From: Phocaeicola paurosaccharolyticus JCM 15092
GTDB taxonomy: Bacteria; Bacteroidota; Bacteroidia; Bacteroidales; Bacteroidaceae
Direction: 5' to 3'
Length of the DNA: 44,079 nucleotides
NCBI RefSeq assembly: GCF_000613805.1
Contig: NZ_BAJR01000028.1
Span: 1 to 44,079 of the forward strand
Shown here: in pieces, positions 7,622-16,509 of the stretch
How the letters are laid out: each line of letters starts with the position of its first letter
Numbering within the stretch: the first letter of the stretch is position 1
Notes under the pieces: model-generated
Told to the model about the DNA's origin: nothing
The model's database searches: none
The model's input: only the letters and a program-made list of their open reading frames with translations
Made by a program: the position numbers and the translations under genes

Positions 7622-9142
7622 TTATCTGTCTCTCTTTTGCAGGTGTTTCCATGCATCAGGGAGTTTATCAATAATGTCAGTAGCAGTCATCCCTATCTCT
7701 CCTTTCTCTTCAGCAGCTATATCTCCTGCAAGGCCATGAGCATAGACTCCTAGTTTTGCTGCCTCCTCCTGTGTATATCCTTGTGCAAGCAAAGATAGCA
7801 AAATACCTGTAAGTACATCGCCACTCCCTGCAGTAGCCATTCCTGGATTACCTGTTGGATTAATAAAAAACTCACCTTTAGGAGTTACTACTGTACTCCA
7901 TTTACCTTTAATTATGATATATGCTTGTAGGTATGCTGCAAGCTCTTTTGTCTTACGGAATACTTCATATGTGTCAAGGCTCTTGCCTATCAATCTTTCG
8001 AGCTCCTTTATATGAGGAGTAAGAATACATCTTTTAGGGATGCGTGATAACCAATTTCTATGTGATGCAAGGATGTTCAAAGCATCCGCGTCCAAAACAA
8101 TAGGGCAGTGGCATTCTTTAAGTTGGTCCATAAGTGCTAATGCAGTGTCCTCTTCCTGACCTATTCCAGGTCCTATTGCTATAGCCTGGTAGCGGTCGGA
8201 GTCAATAGGGTCAGCAAAATATCTCTCATGTATATCAGTATGAACAATAACCTCGGGCACAGTCATCTGCAGTATGTCGTGATTGTGAATTGGAACATGC
8301 ACAGTCAGGAGTCCTATGCCTGATCGTAGAGATGATTTTGATGCCATAATTGATGCGCCGGCCATACCGTAGCTACCTGCAATCAGAAGTCCATGACCGA
8401 AAGTGCCCTTATGTGAAAAAGCTTTCCTCTGTTTTAATATGCTTTTTATATCTTCCTCCTCTATTATTGTGTAAGGAGTGTCACAGTTGGCAATATACTC
8501 TTCGCTTAAGTTTATATCAACAGTCTCCCATTCACCTACGATATCTTCATTCTCTGGGAAGAAAAAAGATAGTTTTGGAAGTTGAACACTCAGGGTTAGG
8601 TTTGCCCTTATAATGTTCTGTCTGATGTTATATGTGTTGTCTTCACCCATAAGTCCTGAAGGTGTATCAATAGCTATAACATTAGACCTAGAAGAATTTA
8701 TATATTTAACTACTGCTGCAAATCCACCATTAAGCGGTTTGTTTAGTCCTGATCCAAACATAGCGTCAATAACAATATGTTTCTCTGTAAGGGCAGGAGG
8801 GTTAAACTCAGTAGTAACCTCTGTAAAATAGACTAATCCACACTCCTTAAGTCTTGATAAGTTTATACTACACTCTTCTGAAAGTTTGTTTTGAGTATTA
8901 AAAAGATATACCTCGACTTTATATTTTTTTTGCGATAGGAGTCTTGCAATAGCGAGACCATCTCCACCGTTATTTCCTGGACCTGCAAAAACAACAGCCG
9001 TAAAAGAGTTGTCATATCTCTTTGCAATAGCCTCCGTAAGAGCTACAGCAGCTCTTTCCATCAAATCAATTGATGAAATAGGTTCATTGGCTATTGTATA
9101 TTTATCCAACTCTTTTAAATTTACATTTGGTAATACTTTCAT
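7622..9142 (-). CDS. nnr: Bifunctional NAD(P)H-hydrate epimerase / ADP-dependent dehydratase
   Basis: 506-residue cytoplasmic metabolite-repair enzyme. The N-terminal YjeF_N domain (about 1-215, with VVFAGPGNNGGDGLAIAR near residue 50) epimerises R- and S-NAD(P)HX. The C-terminal ribokinase-like domain (about 225-500, with SHKGTFGHGLLIAGSYGMAG and GMATAGSGDVLTG) dehydrates S-NAD(P)HX back to NAD(P)H using ADP. Length and fused order equal those of E. coli Nnr. The start at 9142 is preceded by a -7 box at 9168-9175 that diverges from the hpt promoter. It is upstream of, and probably co-transcribed with, the DUF4831 gene. Confidence 0.95.
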   Translation of the reverse strand: MKVLPNVNLKELDKYTIANEPISSIDLMERAAVALTEAIAKRYDNSFTAVVFAGPGNNGGDGLAIARLLSQKKYKVEVYLFNTQNKLSEECSINLSRLKECGLVYFTEVTTEFNPPALTEKHIVIDAMFGSGLNKPLNGGFAAVVKYINSSRSNVIAIDTPSGLMGEDNTYNIRQNIIRANLTLSVQLPKLSFFFPENEDIVGEWETVDINLSEEYIANCDTPYTIIEEEDIKSILKQRKAFSHKGTFGHGLLIAGSYGMAGASIMASKSSLRSGIGLLTVHVPIHNHDILQMTVPEVIVHTDIHERYFADPIDSDRYQAIAIGPGIGQEEDTALALMDQLKECHCPIVLDADALNILASHRNWLSRIPKRCILTPHIKELERLIGKSLDTYEVFRKTKELAAYLQAYIIIKGKWSTVVTPKGEFFINPTGNPGMATAGSGDVLTGILLSLLAQGYTQEEAAKLGVYAHGLAGDIAAEEKGEIGMTATDIIDKLPDAWKHLQKRDR

Positions 9143-9167
9143 TGTAATTTAGCTGAATTTTATACTG

Positions 9168-9175
9168 CAAAGATA
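9168..9175 (-). promoter_or_regulatory. Bacteroides-type -7 box for nnr
   Basis: On the minus strand the sequence is TATCTTTG followed by C, an exact TAnnTTTG match 25 bp upstream of the nnr ATG. It is one of a divergent pair in the 119-bp nnr/hpt gap. Confidence 0.6.
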
Positions 9176-9229
9176 ACACTATTTATAAAAGTGATTAGAA
9201 GAAAACTTCTATACTTAGAATAAATGTAT

Positions 9230-9237
9230 TACTTTTG
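9230..9237 (+). promoter_or_regulatory. Bacteroides-type -7 box for hpt
   Basis: TACTTTTG followed by C matches TAnnTTTG, 24 bp before the hpt ATG. The distance implies a short leader. It probably drives hpt-adk. Confidence 0.6.
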
Positions 9238-9261
9238 CAGCAATTTAATAAGAAATAGGTT

Positions 9262-9798
9262 ATGGAAACCATTCAAATAAAAGACAAAAAGTTTAAAATC
9301 TTTATACCAGAGGAGCAGATTTTAAGAGAAGTTGAACGTGTAGCTGATGAGATTAATAGAGACCTAGCTGGTGAAGAACCTTTATTCATAAGTGTGCTTA
9401 ATGGCTCTTTTATGTTCGCTTCAGATTTGATGAAGAATATTAAAATTCCTTCAGAAATATCGTTTATCAAACTATCTTCTTATAGTGGAACATCTTCGAC
9501 AGGAGTCGTAAAGGAACTAGTGGGATTGTCTAATAGCATTGAGGGACGCTCTGTAGTGGTAGTTGAAGATATTGTGGATACAGGGCATACAATGAAACGT
9601 CTTCTTGAGATACTTAAGGAGAAGAATCCTAAGAAGATTAGTATTGCAACATTACTTCTTAAGCCTGATAAACTGGAAGTTCCTCTTAATATTGATTATG
9701 TATCAATAAAAATTCCTAATGACTTTATCGTTGGATATGGTCTTGATTATGATGGATATGGACGTAACTACCGTGATATTTATACAGTAATCGATTAG
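9262..9798 (+). CDS. hpt: Hypoxanthine phosphoribosyltransferase
   Basis: 178-residue cytoplasmic purine salvage enzyme joining hypoxanthine (or guanine) with PRPP to give IMP (or GMP). The PRPP-binding loop VVVVEDIVDTGHT lies around residues 97-110, and the SYSGTSSTG flexible-loop motif is near residue 73. The C-terminal FIVGYGLDYDGYGRNYRDI motif is characteristic of HPRT. It is 34 bp upstream of adk, with which it is probably co-transcribed; both act in purine nucleotide metabolism. Confidence 0.95.
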   Translation: METIQIKDKKFKIFIPEEQILREVERVADEINRDLAGEEPLFISVLNGSFMFASDLMKNIKIPSEISFIKLSSYSGTSSTGVVKELVGLSNSIEGRSVVVVEDIVDTGHTMKRLLEILKEKNPKKISIATLLLKPDKLEVPLNIDYVSIKIPNDFIVGYGLDYDGYGRNYRDIYTVID

Positions 9799-9832
9799 TT
9801 AGCAACAAAACTATAATAACAAATATAACAAA

Positions 9833-10402
9833 ATGTTGAACATTGTAATTTTCGGTGCTCCGGGTTCAGGAAAAGGAACTCAAAGTGCACGTATTGTAGA
9901 GAAGTACGGCTTAAACCATATATCAACAGGTGACGTTCTTCGTGCTGAAATAAAGAATGGTACAGAACTTGGCAAGACTGCAAAAGGTTATATCGATCAG
10001 GGACAACTTCTCCCAGATGAACTTATAATTGATATTCTTGCAAGTGTTCTCGATAGTTTCAAAGAGAGTAAGGGCGTTATTTTTGATGGTTTCCCAAGAA
10101 CAATAGCACAAGCAGAAGCATTAAAAGCTATGCTTAAAGAACGTAAGCAGGAGGTTTCTGTTATGTTGGATCTTGAAGTTCCTGAAGATGAGTTGATGAC
10201 ACGTCTTATCAAACGTGGTCAGGAGTCAGGACGTGCTGATGATAACGAAGAGACAATAAAGAAACGTCTTACTGTATATCATTCACAGACTTCTCCATTA
10301 ATTGACTGGTATAAGGCAGATGGCAAATATCAGCACATCAATGGTCTTGGAACAATGGATGGAATATTTGGAGATATCGTTGCTTCAATAGAAAAATTGT
10401 AA
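9833..10402 (+). CDS. adk: Adenylate kinase
   Basis: 189-residue essential cytoplasmic kinase catalysing ATP + AMP to 2 ADP. P-loop GAPGSGKGTQ spans residues 8-17. The AMP-binding segment STGDVLRAEI and the FDGFPRT motif are present. The lid is of the short type without the four-Cys zinc site (RGQESGRADDNEETIKKRL), which explains the length. It ends 16 bp before a strong terminator, closing the hpt-adk unit. Confidence 0.97.
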   Translation: MLNIVIFGAPGSGKGTQSARIVEKYGLNHISTGDVLRAEIKNGTELGKTAKGYIDQGQLLPDELIIDILASVLDSFKESKGVIFDGFPRTIAQAEALKAMLKERKQEVSVMLDLEVPEDELMTRLIKRGQESGRADDNEETIKKRLTVYHSQTSPLIDWYKADGKYQHINGLGTMDGIFGDIVASIEKL

Positions 10403-10417
10403 TATTATTATACAAAG

Positions 10418-10454
10418 GTTGTGTCATATCTTTTGTGGCACAACTCTTTTTTTT
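10418..10454 (+). terminator. Intrinsic terminator after adk
   Basis: Nine-pair stem (GTTGTGTCA / TGGCACAAC, one wobble pair) with a 9-nt loop followed by a TCTTTTTTTT tract. It separates adk from obgE, so obgE needs its own promoter within about 20 bp or relies on read-through. Confidence 0.8.
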
Positions 10455-10473
10455 ATAAACAAACTGTAAGAAT

Positions 10474-11654
10474 ATGGCTGAATCAAATTTCGTTGATTAT
10501 GTGAAAATATATTGCCGCTCTGGAAAAGGAGGGCGAGGTTCTACTCACATGCGCCGTGAGAAGTATATACCAAACGGTGGACCTGATGGTGGCGATGGAG
10601 GAAGAGGAGGCAATATTATTCTTCGTGGTAACCGTAACTACTGGACTCTGCTTCACCTAAAATATGAACGTCATGTATTTGCGGGACATGGTGGTAATGG
10701 ATCTAAAGCAAAAAGCTTTGGAAAAGATGGTGAAGACAAATCCATAGATGTGCCATGTGGTACAGTTGTGTACAATGCAGAAACAGGTGAATATCTATGT
10801 GACATCACAGAAGATGGTCAGGAGGTAGTCCTGCTAAAAGGTGGTCGTGGAGGCCAAGGGAACTGGCACTTCCGTACTGCAACTCGTCAGGCTCCAAGAT
10901 TTGCTCAGCCAGGTGAACCTATGCAAGAACTTATGGTGATACTTGAACTTAAGCTTCTTGCTGACGTAGGTCTTGTAGGTTTCCCAAATGCCGGAAAATC
11001 TACTTACTCTCTACTGTGTCGGCTGCTAGACCTAAGATTGCAAACTATCCATTTACAACTCTTGAACCTAACTTAGGAATAGTTTCTTATCGTGATGGAA
11101 AATCTTTCGTCATGGCAGATATCCCTGGTATTATTGAAGGAGCAAGTGAAGGTAAAGGACTTGGACTTAGATTCCTCCGTCATATTGAGAGAAACTCTCT
11201 TCTTTTGTTTATGGTTCCTGGTGATGCAGATGATATCAGAAAAGAGTATGATATTTTACTTAATGAACTTGCTACGTTTAACCCTGAAATGCTTGATAAA
11301 CAGAGGGTACTTGCTATCACAAAATGTGATATGTTGGATGAGGAACTTATTAGCATGCTTGAGCCTACTCTCCCTGAGGGGGTACCACATGTCTTTATCT
11401 CATCTATAACAGGAATGGGGATACAGAAACTGAAAGATATATTATGGACAGAACTCAGCAAGGATAGTAACAGAATAGAAGGTACTAAAGAGAATATAGT
11501 TCATAAGCCAAAGAATATTGCCGCACTCAAAGCTGAACTCTCAGAAATGGGAATGGATGATGAAGAGTATATTTTTGATGAAGAAAAGGATGATGAAGAA
11601 GATTTTGATGACTTTGAGTATGAATATGAAGACTTTGATGAAGAAGATCAATGA
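10474..11654 (+). CDS. obgE: GTPase ObgE/CgtA, reading frame broken by a 1-base deletion
   Basis: Essential GTPase of 50S ribosome assembly and stress signalling. The glycine-rich Obg fold (about 1-158) is intact, and the G domain starts with Walker [10 protein letters not shown] at 169-177. Directly after this Thr the frame shifts. Frame 1 continues as YSLLCRLL to a stop at 11076, while the true continuation [18 protein letters not shown] resumes in the next frame (from about 11010). Restoring one T at 11004-11005 (ACTT to ACTTT) gives [13 protein letters not shown] and a 393-residue protein of normal length, with G3 DIPG, G4 TKCD and an acidic C-terminal tail. The essential role makes a sequencing or assembly error likely. 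It overlaps pgeF by 4 bp (ATGA). Confidence 0.93.
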
Positions 11655-12475
11655 GTAAATTGACATCAGATAAAAGAGTGTTGGAATATGAATTGAATTT
11701 GTCATTTTCCAACATTTTTTGTTTCTCAACAACAAGACTCGGAGGAACAAGCAGTGGTAATTATTCATCTTTCAACTGCAATGAATTTTGTGGGGATAAT
11801 ATTGACGATGTTTTAGAGAATAGAAAAATTCTTAGTAAATTGCTACCGCAAAATCCGGAATTATTTGTTTTTCCGCATCAAACACATGATACTGAGGTGG
11901 CTCTAATAAACAGAGATTTCATCTCAAAGAATTATGATGAACAAAGGACGATACTTGAAGGGGTAGATGCACTTATAACTGACTTACCAAAAATATGTCT
12001 ATGCGTATCTACAGCCGATTGTATTCCGATACTTCTGTTTGATGAAAAGAAAAATGTTGTAGCTGCTATTCATGCCGGTTGGCGAGGAACGGTCAATAGA
12101 ATTGTAAGAAAATGTATCTCTGAAATGGAGGAATTGTTTAATAGTAATCCAGAGGATATACATGCTTGCATTGGCCCGGGAATCTCAAAGTATAGCTTTG
12201 AAGTGGGGAATGAGGTCTATAATAAGTTCTGTGAAGGTGGTTTTGATCTTGAAGAGATTTCAATGATGAACAGTTCTACAGGTAAATGGCATATTGATCT
12301 CCCTAGAGCAAATGAGATTGAACTTATTCAGTCAGGAGTGAATAGAGAGCATCTAGAGGTTTCGGATATTTGCACATATAATAATAATGATATGTTCTTC
12401 TCTGCAAGACGTCAAGGTATTGCTTCCGGAAGAATTGTATCGGGTATAATGTTATTAGATAATGGCAGATATTAA
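11651..12475 (+). CDS. pgeF: PgeF/YfiH (laccase-domain) family protein
   Basis: 274 residues of the Cu-oxidase_4/DUF152 family. Conserved metal-binding positions are visible: the HQTH motif (H76, H79), STADC with C124, and HAGWRG with H141. Members have been described as peptidoglycan editing factors (hydrolysing misincorporated L-Ser-containing precursors) and as purine nucleosidases or phosphorylases; the sequence does not decide between these activities. It has no signal peptide, so it is cytoplasmic. Its ATG overlaps the obgE stop and its own stop overlaps the next gene by 14 bp, indicating translational coupling in an operon obgE-pgeF-B3/B4-M23. Confidence 0.88.
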   Translation: MSKLTSDKRVLEYELNLSFSNIFCFSTTRLGGTSSGNYSSFNCNEFCGDNIDDVLENRKILSKLLPQNPELFVFPHQTHDTEVALINRDFISKNYDEQRTILEGVDALITDLPKICLCVSTADCIPILLFDEKKNVVAAIHAGWRGTVNRIVRKCISEMEELFNSNPEDIHACIGPGISKYSFEVGNEVYNKFCEGGFDLEEISMMNSSTGKWHIDLPRANEIELIQSGVNREHLEVSDICTYNNNDMFFSARRQGIASGRIVSGIMLLDNGRY

Positions 12476-13136
12476 TTTTAAGATAGAAGTTTCAGAAGAG
12501 ATACGTAACAAAGTTCCGGAATTTGCAGGAGTAGCTATTTATGCTACTGTTAAAAATAGTGAGTTCAGTAAGGAACTGTGGGATGCAATAGGCCGCTTCA
12601 CAGAGGAATATCGCAATATTTATACCACTGATTCTATCAAAGATATGCAAGCTATAAAAGCAACTCGTGAAGCATATAAGAGATGTGGAAAGGATCCTAG
12701 CAGATATAGGCCATCTTCTGAAGCGTTATGTAGGAGAATACTTAAAGGTATGCCTTTGTATCAGATTGATACACTTGTTGATTTAATAAATCTGGTCTCT
12801 ATAAAGTTTGGATACTCTATTGGAGGGTTCGATGCAGATAAACTATCTGGTGACAGATTTGTTCTTGGAGTAGGAGAGAAGGATGAACCTTACGAAGGTA
12901 TAGGACGTGGTATACTGAATATTGAAGGTATGCCTGTCTATCGTGATAGCTTAGGTGGATTCGGTACGCCAACAAGTGATAATGAAAGGACTAAGATTAA
13001 TCTTGGTACTACACACCTTCTGACTATCATCAATGGTTATGATGGAAATGGAAATCTATCAGAAGCTGCAGATTATATGGTAAGATTGTTAAAAGAGTAT
13101 GCTCATTCATCTGATGAAGTTATATTATATTTCTAA
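12462..13136 (+). CDS. B3/B4 tRNA-binding-domain protein
   Basis: 224-residue stand-alone protein with the B3/B4 domain found in the beta subunit of phenylalanyl-tRNA synthetase. Visible segments are KATREAYKRCGKDPSRYRPS (around 68-87), the VDLINLVSIKFGYSIGGFD stretch near 107-125, and the C-terminal TPTSDNERTKI with D and E residues typical of the fold. Free-standing members are thought to help edit or bind misacylated tRNA, but this is not established for this group. Cytoplasmic. The start overlaps the 3' end of pgeF; the following M23 gene begins 17 bp downstream. Confidence 0.8.
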   Translation: MADINFKIEVSEEIRNKVPEFAGVAIYATVKNSEFSKELWDAIGRFTEEYRNIYTTDSIKDMQAIKATREAYKRCGKDPSRYRPSSEALCRRILKGMPLYQIDTLVDLINLVSIKFGYSIGGFDADKLSGDRFVLGVGEKDEPYEGIGRGILNIEGMPVYRDSLGGFGTPTSDNERTKINLGTTHLLTIINGYDGNGNLSEAADYMVRLLKEYAHSSDEVILYF

Positions 13137-13153
13137 ATAGTTATTCTTATGAA

Positions 13154-13756
13154 ATGTATAAAAATATTTTTTGTCTTTTATTATCCATATCAATGGATGG
13201 TTTTGCAGGCGAACCTGTATTAAAGAACTTTACATCTATGGAGAAAAACCATCTACAAGCTGTTACCCCAGGACTTTTTGATGGATGCAAAAGTTTTACT
13301 TTGCGCCTTTCTGAGCTTAAGGATAATGAATATTGTTTCCCACTGCCTAAAGGAAAGGTAATATCTGGTTATGGTAGCCGTCGTGGACATTCCGGACAAG
13401 ATATAAAGACAAAGGCAAAAGATACTATCAGATGTGTTTTCGATGGTGTTGTAAGAATGGCTAAACGTTATGGGGGATATGGAAATCTAATCGTTGTACG
13501 ACATAATAATGGACTAGAGAGCGCATATAGCCATAACTCAAAGAATTTTGTTAAACCTGGTGATTTTGTTAAAGCTGGTCAGGCAATAGCACTTACCGGT
13601 AGAACAGGAAGAGCTACAACAGAGCATCTGCATTTTGAATTCAGACTTAACGGACACCACTTTAACCCAAATCTAATACTGGATACTAAGAATCATACAA
13701 TTAAGAAAGAAGATATAGAGTGTTTTAAAACCGGTAAAGTGAAGATTAAAAAATAA
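13154..13756 (+). CDS. M23 family (LytM-type) metallopeptidase
   Basis: 200-residue exported peptidoglycan endopeptidase. Signal peptide about 1-18 (YKNIFCLLLSISMDGFA). The M23 domain covers about 65-175, with zinc ligands H79 and D83 (RRGHSGQD) and H160 in the HLHF motif, H158 being part of the catalytic pair. GRTGRATTEHLHFEFR is the classic signature. All ligands are present, so activity is plausible. An alternative ATG at 13149 reads MKCIKIFFVF in another frame and would join this one if one T had been lost near 13173-13176, so the true N-terminus could be a few residues different. It is the last sizeable gene of the obgE operon. Confidence 0.88.
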   Translation: MYKNIFCLLLSISMDGFAGEPVLKNFTSMEKNHLQAVTPGLFDGCKSFTLRLSELKDNEYCFPLPKGKVISGYGSRRGHSGQDIKTKAKDTIRCVFDGVVRMAKRYGGYGNLIVVRHNNGLESAYSHNSKNFVKPGDFVKAGQAIALTGRTGRATTEHLHFEFRLNGHHFNPNLILDTKNHTIKKEDIECFKTGKVKIKK

Positions 13757-13769
13757 TAAAAAGTAAAAT

Positions 13770-13960
13770 ATGGATATAAATAAAATATTAACAGAAGGTC
13801 TTGTCTTTAAAGGAGCTAAATCTCCTTCTACCAAAAAGAGGATAAGGTGAAGACAAAAGCAAAAAAGAAGACCTATATTACAGGTCTTCATGGTTCCGGT
13901 GCATCAAAGATGAAAGCTGAGATTCGCCGTAAAAGAGCAAATAGGCATAAAGGTAAGTGA
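13770..13960 (+). CDS. Small basic protein, probably one ORF split by a frameshift
   Basis: Two overlapping mini-frames: 13770-13850 (26 aa, MDINKILTEGLVFKGAKSPS onward) and 13847-13960 (37 aa from GTG, with TYITGLHGSGASKMKAEIRR). Adding one A to the A5 run at 13833-13837 fuses them into a single 63-residue lysine/arginine-rich protein that reads smoothly through STKKEDKVKTKAKKK. No signal peptide. The basic tail (RRKRANRHKGK) suggests nucleic-acid binding, but I do not recognise the family. It lies 13 bp behind the M23 gene and ends in the terminator. The case for a real gene is the coherent conceptual product and operon position; neither is proof. Confidence 0.5.
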
Positions 13961-13980
13961 TATTATCACTTACCTGTTTT
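13951..13980. terminator. Convergent terminator
   Basis: 12-bp inverted repeat (AGGTAAGTGATA / TATCACTTACCT, arms 13951-13962 and 13964-13975) followed by GTTTT. It overlaps the stop codon of the small basic ORF and the stop region of the convergent receptor gene. Confidence 0.65.
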
Positions 13981-16281
13981 CATACTGCCAGTCTTAGTGT
14001 CTTCATTATTGAGCAACTTCTCAACACTCTTGAAATTTCTTCCAAAACTGAAGTTCCATGATAGTGTAGCCACATATAGACGGCTACTTTCACGTATATA
14101 CCAACAACTGTTAGATGCTATATATTTGTTGCGTGTCTCTGATGGACGACGATAACTGTCTTTACCAACAAATGGATTGAGTGTCATTACTCCAACAGTT
14201 AGATTTTTATGTCTGTAACGAAGCATAAGAATGTGGTATGCTTCATCACTGCTTAATGTCTCACCATATAATGTCTTCTTATGATTCTGTATTTGGAACA
14301 TTGCCATCCAGTTCTTATACATAGCTGATGTCTCAAGTCTGTAATACCAGTTGGTGTGAGTATGATTGTATGTCAAGCCTTTACTGTCATAATAGTTTAT
14401 TCCTGTAGCAAGAGATACATTTAAAATGTCTTTTATAGGGCCAACTTTAATCTCCAACTGAGGATTTAGCTTCTGCCAACTCTTTTGATTCTCTACAGTG
14501 TGGATAAAATGTTGGTTCTCAGGATAGATACTCTCCATCATAGGATTCTTGCTATATTGATAATAGACATTAATATTTGCACTGAACAGGCCTTTCTGAA
14601 AGTCTAACATTAAATTTGTCGTATAACTTTTTGATTCTAGAAGATTAGGATTACCTTTCCTAATCTGCAAAGAGTCGATAATCTGTCTGACATCACTTAT
14701 ATCTCCTAATTCCGGAGGAGTGTAACTCAACAAACCATTCAAACGGATATTCAGGTTATCAGAAACTTTATAACCAAGACGTACTCTTGTAGTGGGAAGA
14801 AGCTTAGTCATCTCATTGTTTGCCTGTGAATATCTAGCCTGAACACCTCCTAAAGATAACCTATAGTTAAAATTCTTTATGCTGGCGCTCCATTCGGCAT
14901 AGAAGTTGAGATATGTGGCATGTAAGTTGGTCTCTGAATTTACGTTTCCTAAATATATATCTTTGTTATATTCATGATATAGATTAAATCCTGTGCTCAA
15001 CTTCCCTAATTTGAACTCTTTTTCATATATACCTTCTGCAATGAATGAGTATTTGTCTCCTTTTACTCTAGATGTTATATCTGTTAAGTCTATACCGTCG
15101 CGATTTTCTGAATAGAATCTGGAGTTGTTGGAGTTTATATATGTCAATACTGCATTCAACATCAATTTCTGTTTCTTTGGGTAATTTCTTTGGAAATATA
15201 GGTCTATTGATGGGCTTGAATTTCTATTATTTGAATCGTCAGCCATGTTTACACCGTCATTACGTTGCTGAACAGGATATAAATAGCTTTTTGTGAACAT
15301 GCCGCTCTCATTAAATGCCTGACGGAATCGTGAATAAAAGGACCATTTCTCTCCCTGACGATAGCTGTAGCTAAAAGAGAGATAATGATGGTTTTCGTTT
15401 AATTCACCAGGCTCACCTATCTCTTTTCTATTAAATTGGGAACCATCGGCAAAGTTGAATGACTCGTAATTATCTCTCCAGTATCCGTTAAGTCCACGAT
15501 ACATTCCCCAATAGTTTACTCCCCATTCTGAGTTCTTATAGTTATACTTGCCATTAATGCCATTATCACCAAATACTATATGAGGCGAGTTCTGAGTATC
15601 TATACCTATATATCCTCCGCTATGTCGTATTTTGGTTATGTAGTCAATAACAACAGCCACTTTATCTCCATATCGCAAACTCGGATCCTCATGATATTCC
15701 ACTCTCTGTATGTCCTCAGGCCTTAGTGCTTGTATCTCATTGATATCCGATTTATTTCCGTTTATGCGTATCTGTACTTCTCCAGGATTTGAAGAGGTTA
15801 TTTTGCGGTTCATTGGGTCAACCTGCAGTCTGTTAAGCTTCATCTGCATAAGTATGTCCATACCATTAGTTGAGGCTTTTATTTGATGAGCTGTCGGCAA
15901 GTATATTTTTCGATCTGTTTGGTTTACAACGTATGATGCTTTAACTACTACCTCATCTAATTCTAATGATGCAGAATCTAACTGAATATCATTTAGATCT
16001 TTGTTCTCTGCAAATGAGTTAAGAGGCATGTCTCGTGTTGTATATCCTAAACTTGAAACTCTCAATCTGTAGTCTCCCGGTTCCAAATTGTTGAAAGCAA
16101 AACGACCGCGTTGGTCAGTTATGCCACCTGTTACAAATACTGAATCTTCAGTTTGAAGCAGTACGTTAGCAAACTCAATGCACTCCTTTCCCGATAATAC
16201 ACGTCCTTTTAGCTGTAGGTTTTGTGCTGATATTTGAGAGGAGATTAAAATCATTATTGAAAAGAATAGCAACTTTTTCAT
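13966..16281 (-). CDS. Outer-membrane beta-barrel receptor (TonB-dependent-like, OMP_b-brl family)
   Basis: 771 residues when started at the ATG at 16281 (MKKLLFFSIMILISSQISAQ, a clean signal peptide). The frame is open 57 bp further upstream, but that extension would bury the signal. Residues about 20-105 form a carboxypeptidase-regulatory-like beta-sandwich (LKGRVLSGKECIEFANVLLQ, FNNLEPGDYRLRVSSLGY). A plug-like region (ELDEVVVKASYV, then IRINGNKSDINEIQALRPED) follows, and then a long barrel of alternating aromatic strands. This is the family of TonB-dependent-receptor-like proteins without an extended TonB box that are common in Bacteroidota; the ligand is unknown. It stands alone, converging with the obgE operon. 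Confidence 0.85.
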   Translation of the reverse strand: MKKLLFFSIMILISSQISAQNLQLKGRVLSGKECIEFANVLLQTEDSVFVTGGITDQRGRFAFNNLEPGDYRLRVSSLGYTTRDMPLNSFAENKDLNDIQLDSASLELDEVVVKASYVVNQTDRKIYLPTAHQIKASTNGMDILMQMKLNRLQVDPMNRKITSSNPGEVQIRINGNKSDINEIQALRPEDIQRVEYHEDPSLRYGDKVAVVIDYITKIRHSGGYIGIDTQNSPHIVFGDNGINGKYNYKNSEWGVNYWGMYRGLNGYWRDNYESFNFADGSQFNRKEIGEPGELNENHHYLSFSYSYRQGEKWSFYSRFRQAFNESGMFTKSYLYPVQQRNDGVNMADDSNNRNSSPSIDLYFQRNYPKKQKLMLNAVLTYINSNNSRFYSENRDGIDLTDITSRVKGDKYSFIAEGIYEKEFKLGKLSTGFNLYHEYNKDIYLGNVNSETNLHATYLNFYAEWSASIKNFNYRLSLGGVQARYSQANNEMTKLLPTTRVRLGYKVSDNLNIRLNGLLSYTPPELGDISDVRQIIDSLQIRKGNPNLLESKSYTTNLMLDFQKGLFSANINVYYQYSKNPMMESIYPENQHFIHTVENQKSWQKLNPQLEIKVGPIKDILNVSLATGINYYDSKGLTYNHTHTNWYYRLETSAMYKNWMAMFQIQNHKKTLYGETLSSDEAYHILMLRYRHKNLTVGVMTLNPFVGKDSYRRPSETRNKYIASNSCWYIRESSRLYVATLSWNFSFGRNFKSVEKLLNNEDTKTGSMKTGK

Positions 16282-16420
16282 CTTTCTGTTTTTGTAAAAT
16301 ATAACATTTAGACGTATGCTTGAAAGAAAAAGTTGCAAAGAGTAGGAGCCTTATATTAAAAATAGCTTGTTAATAACCTGTTTTATAATAAGTTGCGCAT
16401 TTGTTTTTCTGTCTATAAAT

Positions 16421-16468
16421 TAAAAAAATATGTTCATTATGAATTTGTAATAATTCATAATGAACATA
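16421..16468 (-). terminator. Terminator of the minus-strand GH operon
   Basis: Perfect 17-bp stem (arms 16429-16445 and 16452-16468) with a 6-nt loop. Read on the minus strand it is followed by a run of seven T. It lies 42 bp after the S9 peptidase stop and so ends the GH97-GH43-GH127-S9 operon. Confidence 0.9.
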
Positions 16469-16509
16469 AAAAACTATTTTGTGTATTGACCTATATTACA
16501 TATAACTTA

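Noticed and set aside
10999..11020. Programmed ribosomal frameshifting in obgE
   Set aside because: No slippery heptamer or downstream pseudoknot is apparent, ObgE is not known to need frameshifting, and three other genes show the same homopolymer loss.
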